Assembly: GCA_019828545.1 (NCBI GenBank)
Contig: JACVRA010000334.1
Coordinates: forward strand, 78,134-142,133
Direction: 5' to 3'
Source: Paracamarosporium sp. OC-R06-R3
Taxonomy: Eukaryota > Ascomycota > Dothideomycetes > Pleosporales > Didymosphaeriaceae
Length of the DNA: 64,000 bases
Part shown: positions 31,439 through 42,862 of the stretch, one piece after another
How positions within the stretch are numbered: the stretch's first letter is position 1
How the letters are laid out: the number at the start of each line of letters is the position of its first letter
Notes under the pieces: model-generated
The model's input: the letters and a program-made list of their open reading frames with translations, nothing else
Database searches by the model: none
What the model was told of the DNA's origin: nothing
Program-made: the position numbers and the translations under genes

Positions 31439-33023
31439 ATGGCATACACCTCCCTTCTGAACCGAATTCCGGCATTGGCCTATTCAACTGACCCTGCAGC
31501 GTTATTACCATGTCGCCTCGTCATTAAGTACTCCACCAGCCTCAAGCAGGCCGCCATGTTCCTGCACATCTCCGCACACATCCACGGTTTTGAACCTGCG
31601 CAGAGTTTTGTGCTAATATATCAGGCTGATAACTTTAGCTCGATATTCATTAAGCCCGCCACAGAGACACTATCTCAAGATCAGCGCAGGGAGATCGCGA
31701 GACACAATGTCACACCTGCCGCGAAAACGCTGCATCTCACACTGTACGCGCCTTGCCCTATCCAGTGCCCACCTTCCACGGGAAGTCTCGCGCATAAGCC
31801 AGGCCACGAAAATAGTTTTCGCCAGCTTCGAGATCTTGTCAGCGCGACAGAGGTCTGCGTTATGTTCGACCACAACTGGATCCACAAGCAGCACTACAGC
31901 GCATTCTGGTGCCTCGTCAACCAGCCAGAACAGCTGGCTGGCCTGCCCGCCAACGGCCACAATATGTCTAGGCAAGCGGATTGGACCATCTTTAGCCCAG
32001 TCGAAGAGGTTGACGAAGCAATCACCGAAGAAGCTGAGCCGGAAGCGCCACCTCAGTACATGCCTACACCTGTGAAACGTTTGGCCAAAAACGCACTTGC
32101 AAATCGTGCCGGCGGAAATGCACCTACAAAACACTCAGCCAGTTCATCGCCCCGCTCGCCACCTCCCAAACGCCAACGATACTTCTCCCCACCTACACTA
32201 TCTCCAACCCACGTAACAATGCCCAGCGCCTTTGTAATATCGCCGACTGAGAAGGCTACAACAATCACGGCATCGCCTAACCCGCAACCTTCGTCGCCAT
32301 CACCACACCACTCACCAGACATTCAGCATTTAGTCGCAAACGCGATCGAGTCACTGCTGCCCGAGGCCTTGCAGAAGGCAGTGTCCAATCTTCGTGAGAT
32401 GGACAAGAACACACTCGAGGAACAACTCCCGATTGCTTTACAGAAAATAAGTGCTGAACTATCGCGCAGTTGCTTCGCACACTAACTTGATGCAGATCCT
32501 GCCCGGCATGCTTGCTCTCCCGCCCTCTTCGCCAACGCCTGATCCCAAAATCGAAGCTGATCCCGATATCAAGTCTCCACCCTCGATCCGGGCCCTCGTC
32601 GCTGCACATATAACTGCAATTGCCGAAAGAGAGCTGGATGAGATGCATTTTGACGCAACGCGTGATGCGGTTGGTGCCCTCGAAGAGGCCGCCGACGACC
32701 ACAGGGCGGAGTTGCAGGAAACAAAGAATGAAGGCATCACTGAGCTGCAACAGGAGTACGAGGCACAGTTGGACCAGTTCTCGAACATGGCTGCGGAGGT
32801 CGTGGCGCAGTTGAGACAGGATATGGAGAACCACGCGGATGATGTGTACATCGAGGTGTACGATAGCATCAATGAATTGTTGTCCATCAAGAAGACTATG
32901 AGCTTGAAAGCGATGCAGAGGATACTTGCTCGGGGGAAGAAGATCTCTGAGAAGGAGCGAGCGCGGCGGCTGAGTGCTCGCAAGCGGGACCGGGATAAGG
33001 AGGAAGACGTGAGCTGCGTATGA
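31439..33023 (+). CDS. Unknown nuclear-looking coiled-coil protein, 502 aa
   Basis: Two exons, 31439-32393 and 32470-33023, are joined across a 76-base intron (GTGAGA..GCGCAG, branch-like CTGAAC). The join is the one that links the two long frames, reading VSNLLASHTNLMQ. Residues 1-190 look like a compact domain (LVIKYSTSLKQAAMFLHISA, then WIFxPVEEV-type acidic stretch). Next comes a Ser/Pro-rich linker with a PPPKRQR basic cluster, a plausible nuclear signal. The C-terminal 150 residues are heptad-like and charged (EEAADDHRAELQETKNEGI and on) and end in a strongly basic segment (KKISEKERARRLSARKRDRD). I do not recognise a family. A nuclear or chromatin-associated role is a guess from composition. 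Confidence 0.65.
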
Positions 33024-33791
33024 TTCGTGTAAGTAGACGGGTGTAAGTAGACGGTAGGAAGCCATTCGACCAAGCCATGGCGTGGTTTCTAGCCAGTATC
33101 TAAAATAATGATTGGATGTCTCTGTCAAACGCGTCATCTTCCTATTATTGCGTTACTTCGTGCTGTATCTCCTACGTTTCAGACGGTAAGGTACATGGCG
33201 ATGGCGCACGTTGGAGGACGCCGGCATGGTGATGAGATGGTGTTGTTCGTCAATAGGACTAGATCATCTTGTCACTGAGCGAGATCTACGATGTGGATTT
33301 AGGATATTGAAGGTAAAGATGTAACCTTACTATCCCATGCCAAATAATCTACCAGAGAAACAATTACTCGCTAGCAATTATCAAACTCAATGGAATCCAA
33401 TGGAAGCTCGTCATCTAACAAGCTGACAGTGGCTCCAAGAAGCTTCCAATAACAGTAATCGCTTGTTTCCTTACTGACGACTTGTCTTGCGTTGTGCAGA
33501 TAGACTGATTGGTACATCATGACTGTATAATTCAACTTTTAGATTTATCTATTCCTCATCAACCATTGAATCAGCGAAGCGATTATTGCACTACGGCGTC
33601 ATATGAGCAACTGAAATATCCTCAGCAAGCAAATTGGTTTGCTTGTCCGGTTGAGGTGATAGTGTATTTGTGTCAGATTTTCACCAGATCTTGAATATAC
33701 ATAAAGCCAATCTCCCCAAGCTAACCCAGTCCTTCAAACCAACTTCAACCTGCGCCCTCCTTCAACAACAGCTGTAGGGCGCGCGCGCACT
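33024..33791. other. Intergenic region with a 14-bp direct duplication
   Basis: The word gtgtaagtagacgg is repeated back to back at 33027-33040 and 33041-33054, just after the stop codon. Nothing else was seen. Confidence 0.55.
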
Positions 33792-34803
33792 ATGGGATTT
33801 CTTGACCTTCCTGCAGGTAAGTCAATGTTCAAGGCCACATGCGGTTGCTTCTCCTTTAGAATGCGACGATACCTATGACACTCACTTGCGGGGTATCATC
33901 CAGAGCATACCGATTCTTGCGCCTTCTATTAAGAGTGGGATTGCTGACATCTCTATCAGAACTCCGGAACCGCGTGTACGACTTTGTCGCTAATGGCCCT
34001 TTGGTTCCGCTCAATCGCCGCTGGGATCGCACCGATGGGGATTTTGCCGCTCTGACCCGCGTATGCCGTCAAATCCGCGAAGAATTCTTGCCCGGTAAGT
34101 ATCTTTGCATGGCACAATACATTCCGCTGACTGCATTTGTGAAGTCCAACGGCGTGAAGCTCGCGTTCGCATTGCCCTCGAGGACCTTGAGGATTGGTAT
34201 GAGTCCTTTCCTGATAACGACGACGCGCCCAAGCAGCTTTCGGTGGTTGCTACCTTCAAAGATCCTGAGTTCCTCCGTAGACGATACCACGCCGGCTTTG
34301 GTGACGAAGAATACGATATCCTCCCATTGCTTCGCCTGAGCAACAATCCAACAACCCATACCATGTGCGAGGTAACTGAGGAGTGCGAAGGAGGACAACC
34401 AGAAAAATGCGATCACTTGGATGCGGGAGAACAAAGCCATATACAGGGAGAATGGAACAGAGAAGAATTTCAAAAAGAGTTGTTTTCGCACGCCACTGAG
34501 ACGATAACGCAAGTCCTGAACCTTCAGAACCCGATTTGGCTCGCCAAGGTTGTTGACGATGACTCCAACATTGAGACAGTGTTCATGAACATCTCAGACC
34601 GGGTTCTTACATTCAGGTTCAATAAGAGGGCAGTAGACATATCTTGGGCCACCTTCGTAGATGATACTGGTCTTAGAGGATGTCTATTCTCGAATCCGTT
34701 TTATATCGCGGGATGGAAGATTAACGTTTGTGTAGAACACGGAGATGGTAGTTATGAGAGTTGGCGATCACGTTCGAGACAGTGGCGGCTATCCCTCTCC
34801 TAG
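33792..34803 (+). CDS. F-box-like (LPAELRNRVY) protein, 272 aa
   Basis: A three-exon model: 33792-33816, 33960-34094 and 34145-34803. The introns are 143 bases (GTAAGT..TATCAG) and 50 bases (GTAAGT..GTGAAG, branch CTGAC). Spliced, the start reads MGFLDLPAELRNRVYDFV, the typical opening of fungal F-box-like/2EXR-type proteins. It continues with FAALTRVCRQIREEFLPV, the usual following block. Such proteins often bridge substrates to SCF ubiquitin ligases, but many fungal members are unstudied. The remaining 215 residues are acidic, with EECEGGQPEKCDHL, and not recognisable. The joins are supported by frame, consensus sites and the motif being rebuilt across both junctions. Confidence 0.75.
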
Positions 34804-35550
34804 AAAATTGCATGGTATGCCACTTGATACTTTACTGTAGTGAAACAGACGAACCGGGTTCACAGTTGAACGTTTACGAGGGGAGGGGGAAAGAAACATT
34901 GCGGACTAAGTTCTAGTCTCTAGTTAACACTTATCGGAATGTCGACTTCCCTATTCTGGTTGTGGTGGGCTTAACTGGCGTTTTGTAATATCCCCAACGT
35001 TAATTAGACCGGGCTTAGCAAGACCTTGAACTCTCATTGTGAATGAAGAAACTCTAGCCTGTATTGTATCCACACTATACGGTCCATAGGTGCTCGTCAG
35101 CTGCGAGATTGATTTCCCTTTAAACGGGTATTCCTTAGCTTTGTTACAGAGGGTCGGTGCTATACAGTAGCAACATCTCCGTGTGACAATTTGTCAGCTA
35201 ACTGAAATGCCGTGACGTAAGGCTCAATGCCACGACGTTCGACCTCACAAATAATCGTTGTTGAAGCAGCCTAGTGAAGATGGTTCAGTCAAATTTGTCG
35301 AGAACAACGTTACGATGAACTTCCTTGCCTGCCCGGCAAGCTCATCAGACACTTTCTTCCAACTTTTGTCTCGAATGGTAGTAACTCGCAGCGCATCTAA
35401 CTTTCCGCCCCTCATGGTCAGCGTGGTTTTATGAATAGAGGTGTAAGTGTGCAAGGGCTAGATTATCTAGCATTGACCTAATCCTATCTTCCAGGCTGTA
35501 TAGTCCGGGGATCCTCTTTTGCGCAGCTGGATGTAGTGGCACTCTCACCT
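34804..35550. other. Intergenic region
   Basis: A convergent region of about 750 bases. No gene or repeat was recognised. Confidence 0.5.
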
Positions 35551-36921
35551 TCAATCCCAGCCTTCCGTATAACGTCGATCAGAGCCACTGCTGCTGCCAG
35601 AGATGTCTGAATCTGTTCTGTCTGCAATCGCCAGTCCGTACCGGGACGTGCTAGCGTTTTGGTGAGCATCGATCATCTCCTCCATATATTTGAGCGCCTC
35701 TCCGAATCTTTCATGACACGTCCGCATCATTGTTGCCCTTATACCCTCCCCGTTCCGACCCTTTAATACAATGGAAGTCTCGCGCCCAGCACTTTCGGCC
35801 TGGAAGAGATAATTCCCAATCTGTTCTTCGGTTGTGCACCATAGCAGTCCTCCTGCATACCGATATACGTACATTGCCATTGTCGCATAAAGCTGATACC
35901 CCACCCACATTTTTTGTAGCGCATCTGGCATCCAAAGTGTCGAACACACAAGGCCGAAAGGAAAGACTAGCGTGAATGCAACCACGATTCCGATTTGTAG
36001 TATCTCGCGGTACTTAGACCGGATAGGGTGACCGTAATGCCGGAAAAATTGGAGGACGATGGAGTCGGGGGCTTCTATAACGACAAAGCCTCCAGCAGGG
36101 TTTCTAACTCCGAAGAGCTTGGCCTCTTCCTCCTTTTCTTTCATGCACGATGTTTCTCCGTTAGACGTTGAGCAAGATTCCAAGGCTTGTTTCTGGTCCG
36201 GAATGGCCGGTACTATCAGTTCCTCGCGGCTGACAGCGAAGAAAGTACTAACGAGCTTGAGAGTTAAAGGCAAAAGCCACAACGCTGCGAATGCAGATTT
36301 CCAGAGAGTAACGACTACAACTGCTACGACGATGGCCGAGAATTCAGTCGCAAAATGTGCTATGTAGGTTTCAAAGGTAGGAGGAACCGCGTCGTCCAGT
36401 ATCACTCCGTTCTTAGACCTTATCTGTCGACTCGGCATTCGCCTGAGTTTCAAATGACTGACACATATCTTTTGGCGGACTTTCTGTGCAGTGTCGGGAA
36501 CATCGCCACCATTTTTGCCGCAATGTCTACCGTCCAGCAACGGGAACCGCATCTTCATGAGAGCTCTGATCAATACCCCATTCCTTACGAATTCGGTTTC
36601 CCAGCCTGGATTGATGCCATATGCTCTATACTTTAACTTCTGGTCACGATAGAATGCTGTACCAAGCATGTGTCCTTGTTGGTGCCGTTCGTACAGGCCA
36701 TGTTTATAGAAATCGTCCAAGGTCGTTAGTGCTGCCTTGTGGAGCGGTCCGCCCATAGGCATAAGTAACGCCATCTTAGGAACGTGGTTCCAGGTGAACC
36801 CGTTGTATGCGCGTCGAGGCCACAGTAGGCGGTCAAAGAAATCATCTGTCGCAACTTCGGTGCCAATGTAGCCTATCAGGGTACCGATAGCATTGAGTGC
36901 ATTGGAGGTATCGGAAGTCAT
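35551..36921 (-). CDS. Multi-span membrane protein, paralogue 1, 456 aa
   Basis: A single-exon gene with ATG at 36921. It shares a block order with the gene at 42863: LLWPRRAYNGF near residue 32, MGGPLHKAAL, GHMLGTAFY, FVRNGVLIRAL, CVSHLKLRR, EELIVPA, VLQFFRHYGHPIRSKYREI and EEQIGNYLFQAE. Hydrophobic spans lie near residues 195-230 (probably two helices), 310-335 and 340-360. The N-terminal 20 residues are weakly hydrophobic. Its C-terminus is about 45 residues longer than the paralogue's and rich in Ser and acidic residues. I do not recognise the family. The conserved cytosolic-looking loop FFRHYGHPIR is the best signature for a search. Confidence 0.75.
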   Translation of the reverse strand: MTSDTSNALNAIGTLIGYIGTEVATDDFFDRLLWPRRAYNGFTWNHVPKMALLMPMGGPLHKAALTTLDDFYKHGLYERHQQGHMLGTAFYRDQKLKYRAYGINPGWETEFVRNGVLIRALMKMRFPLLDGRHCGKNGGDVPDTAQKVRQKICVSHLKLRRMPSRQIRSKNGVILDDAVPPTFETYIAHFATEFSAIVVAVVVVTLWKSAFAALWLLPLTLKLVSTFFAVSREELIVPAIPDQKQALESCSTSNGETSCMKEKEEEAKLFGVRNPAGGFVVIEAPDSIVLQFFRHYGHPIRSKYREILQIGIVVAFTLVFPFGLVCSTLWMPDALQKMWVGYQLYATMAMYVYRYAGGLLWCTTEEQIGNYLFQAESAGRETSIVLKGRNGEGIRATMMRTCHERFGEALKYMEEMIDAHQNASTSRYGLAIADRTDSDISGSSSGSDRRYTEGWD

Positions 36922-39321
36922 CTCAGAATAAGTGGATATCGCTAAAGCTATCGTGGGATTAGCAAAGTCGAAAGGATTACTGTAACGTTAGCGATCAAAC
37001 ATCATACAGAACTAGCGGTGTACCGGTGTTAGCTGTAAGATGTTGTGGGTGGGAGGCTGAACGAGGCTGAGCGCCGGTCAGTATCCTTCCTTGGGCCGAT
37101 ACGAGCGAGGCTTCGCGGGGCGCAAGGCGTAATGCATTGAGCTGCAGTTCTCTAGGACCCCGCACTCTTTGACCAGTATGAGTGGATAAGGTTGCTGACC
37201 CATGCGGTGCTACCATTAATCTAAGATCTAGAATACCGTTGCACAGACGTGTCTCATGCTAAACCAATCGATCCTTAGGCTTCTGCATCAGCGAATCTTG
37301 GGGTGTGGCGGAGCCCTTGCAAGCGCGCTGCATCCTGCAGAGCTCATCTTTCAGATAAGCTACCATAGAGCACCAATCCGAAAATAGGAAGGACTGTAAA
37401 AGTAAATTTTATGGTGCTTGATCCAGCCGGGGATTGCAAGATTCTGCGGTAATAAGGTAGTAGAACATAGATACGCTAGTGCCTGTTGCTGTAACCTCCG
37501 CTTGGCGGGCGATCATGAATATCGCAAAATATAGCCTGGAGCTTCTTGCCAGGAGCTAAAAGTGACCCATATCCACACCGAAGAGTATTGTTTTGGAGGT
37601 TGATAGTGGACAGAGACAAAGGGCAGAAAAGGACGGAGATGCAAAGCATTTCAGCGAAACTTTGTCTGTAATACCTTAGTTAACATGTGAACCCCCCGCT
37701 TAGAACACGCACATGGATGCATCTGAGGAGCTAAAGGCATAAAAACAGCCACCGATGGTCTGAGACTAACCGCGTAGATCGTTCCATATACTGTATATGA
37801 CAGTTAAGAATGGTTAGCCAGCAGTGTCAGTGCAGACAGTAGAAGTAGCCAGCTAGTCGATATTGAAAGGTTTAAGTGAAGTGCAATGTCTGGTACCTAC
37901 TCGGCATCTTCAGGCTTTGGAATCCGGATTGCCAGAGTGGAGTTGGGTGATACTGTGAGACATGCGAGATCTCAGCTAGGAGATCCTCGAAGCATATCGT
38001 GAATCTAAAGGAAAACCGAAAGTTGACTTTATTTGGGTCGACGTCCTTCGTGTCAGATTGAAGAGGAGAGGTGCATCCGGTCTGGGGCTTGGAATTGGAC
38101 GAAAGCCTGCATGTGGGGTCGATACTTATGGCTATGTTGGCTAGAAACGGAAACAATACAACTGGATCAAGTATGCTCATCGTATGGGACTCTATATTGC
38201 GTCACTTCTGGCGGGCATGGGTTGACTTGAACTCGACAAATAGTTCAGCTCCTGGTGAGCTTGTCAAGGACCTTGCTAGATTTGCTTCCAAGTATGGCGA
38301 CATAATCCTCAAAGTTCTCTTTGGAGACCCGGTAGCTACGCGGAAATAACCTGGAAGATTGGAAGCAATATAACCACTGAAGACTGATCTTAGTGTAGAT
38401 TGGAGCACGAAGTTTGATTCTCATCTTGGACGCCACAAAACTCTATCGTCGCGCACCCTAGTACACCCTACATTTATGTTTGCGCAAACCGCTATGTAGC
38501 TATTATCAAGAATGAATAGGGTGAGTTCGGCTCGGTCTCGAAACTACACAGCTTCATCGTGAATGCAACGGGCCGGATAAATCGCTTCAACGCAATAGGC
38601 ATCGTATTCGACACCAGTCTCTTTCCTAATGCTCTTAATCTTGCGAAGGGTTTGTTGATTCTCAGGAAGCTGAACTCAAAGTTGTATTCCCGCCGTGACA
38701 TCCTAACCGGCAGCGAGCAACAAAAGCTTACAAAATAGGTAATTCGGGCATGATAGATATCATCTGGGAATTCCAGGATTTTGCTCTTGGGTTTGCGTGG
38801 GTTGAATAACAATCACAATGATTTTGCGGTTTCGCAATCTTAGGTTCAATGTCTGACAAAAGGAAATTGATGTGTGCGTATGGCGGTGAGACATCATGTG
38901 CCTTACGAAGGATTTGCTTTTCTTTTTCTCGGACGCCGAAGTTTAGTCGGTCTAATGAGGAATAGCGTCGTTTCATCGTACCTCTGTACCTCCTGAGCTC
39001 TTCGCCCTTGTACTCAAATTCACGTTTACGATGGTTAGACACATCGCACCCTACAATCAATTACTTGTTACCATGATCCACCCAGATTGCTACACAGAAT
39101 GATGCGACCCGGTGTATACTGTGCTTGTGCGCATCTTTGCGAACTGTTCGGCAAGCCCGCTCGTTGAAATAGACAAGCCAGCTGAAGTCGGCTGTGCATC
39201 AGCAAATCCCGGCGTTCGGCCTCAGTAATTTCCTGCAGCATGACTCCTTTATACTGCGTAGGCTATCTCGACTTGCACCGGTGCATAGTAGATATCCACA
39301 TCACATCGGCTTGACCTGGCC
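36922..39321. other. 2.4-kb gene-poor region
   Basis: It lies between divergently transcribed genes. A frame at 38071-38349 (plus) and one at 38728-39060 (minus) have no recognisable content. No gene is supported. Confidence 0.45.
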
Positions 39322-41026
39322 ATGGCCACCATCGACATGGAAGGGCACGAGGCACGGAGGAAAAAGATTATCCCTCATACACCTGAAGCTGGCGATCCGT
39401 ATTTTGCTGGGACCTGCTATGAGCGAAAGCCCGTGTCGCTAGAATGGGAGGTTCCAGATCCGTAAGTCACCGCTCAAGTTAAGATTTTGACAAGGACCGT
39501 GCTGACTTGAATTCAGAAAGAGCCAGAAACTACCGTATTTAGCCCATGTAAAGAGCTTGTCAAGTTCATGGAGAACACTGCGGCATCTGTCAGACTTTAT
39601 GGAAGTGGGCACAACGCCATTGCGGTGGAACGACCTCGGACCCAATCCCAAAGAGCGGGAGGAACGAACGCATCGGACAAAGATCACACTTTTGGAATAC
39701 GGAAAAGAGCGAATTCCAAAGCAAACACATATCAACACTGCAAAATCTTTGAAGGCAATGTTATTTAGCCTACCGCAAAGTGATGCACCTATACTCCGCC
39801 TATTTGTAGTAGAGGATCTCTCGCGGCAGGTCATTGAACTCCTCGGCTCACGCTTCGATGTAGATCCCTTGTTCTTTCGAGAACAGATTGACGACTATAC
39901 ATGGTATAATACAAGAGATCCGTGGGCCAGCCCGCCATCTCTAGCAGTGAGTCTGCAACATCGTCAATGGTTTCGCGTTCGGAATGTTAGACTGCGCTAC
40001 TTCGCCTCGGATGACTCGTTCCAGAACGCACGACAAGAGTCAAATAGCTTCAACGTCCTCCGCCGACCAGACAACGATGAGAATCACTGGCTGTATCTAG
40101 ATGCACCTGATTCGATTGTATCTATCACGCGTACTCGGACAACTGTTTGGGTTGGAAATGACAAGACTTGTGGGAATGCAGCGGTGAGTATATTACTCTT
40201 GGACCCAACAGTAAGTGATGGGCATCCGCTGTGGCATGACCGAACCAACTGGCTCTGTACCCCTAGCATGGAGGGTGCGACCTCGCCTGCGTTCGAGCCT
40301 TCAGGGTCCTTATACAAAGACATTGTACAGATGTCGGCCTTGTATCCATGGTTTGAGCCGATCTCAGGAGCGACTGCCGACGCACAAGTCTTTGTCAAAC
40401 CTATGCTGTTCACAATCTGCGCAGAGTGGCTTGTAATATGCGACTATATTAAGGCGCGACTTGGGCAGATCGAATGGGAGCTTGAGAAACCAATCCTCTT
40501 CCGCTCCAGAGGCGATGTCATCGATAACTCACTAAAACGTCTACATACCTGGCGACGCGTCTTGCCTACGTACCGCGAGATGGTGACAGAGACGCTGGAT
40601 CAAGCTCTTCCCGCCGCGGCACGACTAACCTCACCTCGTAGTCCCGGATTCGCGGACATCACACCAGATCTCCAGCGTGTGTTGAACGCACTCAACGAAT
40701 TGCAAGCCCGCGTCGACCGTCTCACCTCTATTGTGACGGCCGAAATTACGATCGAAGACTCGAGACGCGGACTACAGGAGAATCATAACCTTGCGCGGCT
40801 CACATGGCTAGCAACAACTTTCATTCCTTTGTCCTTTGTGACAGGCTTGTTTAGCATGCAAAACGATATTGGAGACATGAAGGCGACTTTCGGGTGGTAC
40901 TTCGCAGCTGCTATACCCTTGACCGCAATCGTTTTATTCATTGCGTGGCATGCAGGTGGAAAAGGACCCGGAAAGCACGAAGCCACGGCTCTCACCGCAG
41001 TCACACATGAACGAAAAACGAGATGA
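39322..41026 (+). CDS. CorA-like membrane protein, 549 aa
   Basis: Two exons, 39322-39461 and 39517-41026, flank a 55-base intron (GTAAGT..TTCAG, branch CTGAC). The start is ATG 39322 (MATIDMEGHEARRKK). It has the outline of fungal CorA-like proteins: a soluble N-terminal domain of about 470 residues, a long helical stalk (LNALNELQARVDRLTSIV), then two transmembrane helices at about 478-500 and 510-532. True CorA channels carry Mg2+ through a G-M-N signature at the end of the first helix. Here that position reads GLFSMQND, so the signature is lost. It may be a non-channel relative, as is common in fungal accessory genomes (inference). It lies between the two paralogous membrane-protein genes at 35551 and 42863. 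Confidence 0.8.
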
Positions 41027-41317
41027 CAAACAGTAAGATTGCTTGCACGCGGTGGTAGGTGTGCATCGTATTTACCCGTAGGCCTGTCCAATGGGAGGTT
41101 CACGTCGCAAAGGAAGAGAATGTTGAACTCTACAGGTGTGAACATAGCTCGCAGAGGACAACACTAGGTTGGGAGAGGCGCAGGAGTGCAGCCTGATGTT
41201 AGGCCAGCCGCCACGAAGCATTTGTGCAATCTTTCAGTCTTGCACCCAGGTTCACCGCCTTCGAAGGTTACGGCATGCTAAGAGAACCCCGAAGGCAGAC
41301 ATCAGGGCAATAAATTA

Positions 41318-41400
41318 CCGTAGAGCTTTTCTCACAAGGGCTGACCAGGGGAGGCTGAGGGCCAATCAGAAAACAGGACAAGGCGTAAAAGTGGCCCTCT

Positions 41401-41457
<57 letters not shown>

Positions 41458-41507
41458 GGATGGTAGTGATTGGTGCTTGGCTCAGCCCTTGTGAGAAAAC
41501 TCTACGG
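41318..41507. mobile_element. MITE, Tc1/mariner-like, 190 bp
   Basis: A near-perfect terminal inverted repeat of about 27 bases lies at 41318-41344 (ccgtagagcttttctcacaa...) and 41482-41507 (...ttgtgagaaaactctacgg). The two arms differ by one extra C. Both ends are flanked by TA (41316-41317 and 41508-41509), the target duplication of Tc1/mariner elements. No transposase is present, so it would be non-autonomous. The core contains a (GAT)19 microsatellite. Confidence 0.75.
41401..41457 (+). repeat. (ATG)19 microsatellite
   Basis: Nineteen perfect ATG units lie inside the MITE. It creates a poly-Asp frame that is not a gene. Confidence 0.97.
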
Positions 41508-42755
41508 TAGCAGATAATAGTGAAGTGGTATTTCGATATGAAGACCGTGGTCATCTCACCTTCCATCACCTGACTAACTTCATGGAAAGAGTCTTGAAGC
41601 GAGATTTCAGCCTACAGGACCTTTACTGCCTAAGGAACAATCCATTGGTGAGAAGAGTATAGAGCAGCTTGAGTAATGCAATCAATTTTTCGGCCGCAGT
41701 GTGTCTGTGCTAGAGCCACTCCCTGCCGCAGATATAATTCACAGTACCCCGTCACTACCCAGTACGTAGAGAAAGTAAATACATTGGAAGAATCCTGATA
41801 ATGCCCTGATTCGGAGTTCACCGGCAGACTGCCTATGATTCTACGCGCATGATACTACCCGCATTTTGCTGTACGATCATGTCGGCGCAGTTGTCAGACG
41901 ATACCTTAATTCTACAATCGGCAGGAGCAATGCTTGATGGCAAAGACGTGCGTTCTGCCTCGCCCCAAGGTCCAAGAAAATGTTGATTCGAATGTCCGTA
42001 ATGCGGCCGATTTTGCCGCCGCGAATAGCTAGGGTCCTTCACTGCCATCCCTGCCAACGGAACTAGGTGCAGAGGCCAGCTCTCATGCAGGAAAAGTTGT
42101 AGCCACCCTTTTAATCCTACTCACGCTAGGTACTTCAGCCGAGGAATGGATTGTGTATGCTTTTGCAGTAGCTTACGATCTCTCTCACCGGAAACAATTT
42201 CACGCTAGCTGAATACTGTAGTGTGATATTTGGTTACAGCGTCTTTAATTACGTTTTGAAGACCTCAATCGTTCCGGAAAAGGTCGTACAAAACAGGTAT
42301 TGATTTCTTCTAATATAGTGATATTAGAGCAATGATGATTCTCCTTCGTTATGAAATGTAGGATTGGCAGAAGGATAGTCTAAAGCGAACATTCTGATTG
42401 GTTGATTTCGGCCCACAGTCCCGCCGGAATTGTGTGTCGGGCGTTGTACGGCGCATTCAGCAGCTGCTGATGCTCACTTGACCGCCTCTCGGATTGTATT
42501 CGGATGTAGGCGTCTTTACGATAGCTTACATCCTGAGGTAACATTCAGTGTGGTTTTTCATGATGTGATGAGGCGGCGGAGGCCGGCCAAGCCGGCGATC
42601 AGGATCACGCTTGTACGACACAGCCCTTCGCCACATGCACCTCACAAGCGGGACCCAGCAGACGGACTACCTTTCACAGCTCGAACGCCCATTATCCACG
42701 GCCACAGTCAAAGGTGGCATTGCGATGCCTCAGGAGTCGCCTCCTCCTTGCGCAG

Positions 42756-42763
42756 TATTTAAA
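42756..42763 (+). promoter_or_regulatory. TATA box of the gene at 42863
   Basis: TATTTAAA lies about 100 bases upstream of the ATG. It is followed by a CA-rich 5' untranslated stretch (accaactcgctcaccaaac), as is common in fungal promoters. Confidence 0.5.
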
Positions 42764-42862
42764 GGCTTGTAAAGAAGGCACAGAAACACCAACTCGCTCA
42801 CCAAACTTCAAGCACCATATCCAAACACCCGCTCCACAATTTTGCCACCTTCGTCCTCCAGA

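Larger units (their letters stand above)
41027..42862. other. Intergenic region containing a MITE
   Basis: It contains the TA-flanked MITE at 41318-41507. The promoter of the next gene, with a TATTTAAA box, is at 42756-42763. Other frames here are not convincing. Confidence 0.55.

Noticed and set aside
30896..31460. Three overlapping frames upstream of the gene at 31439
   Set aside because: They overlap in different frames with low-complexity content. One might hold a 5' exon, but I could not join it in frame.
32451..33023. Separate gene starting at a GTG
   Set aside because: It is better explained as exon 2 of the gene at 31439 through a 76-base GT..AG intron that joins the frames.
37872..39060. 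Several 60-110-residue frames on both strands
   Set aside because: They have no family motif, splice logic or consistent frame and were treated as non-coding.
41169..41510. 113-residue frame with a poly-Asp run
   Set aside because: It is produced by the (GAT)n microsatellite inside the MITE and has no other coding signs.
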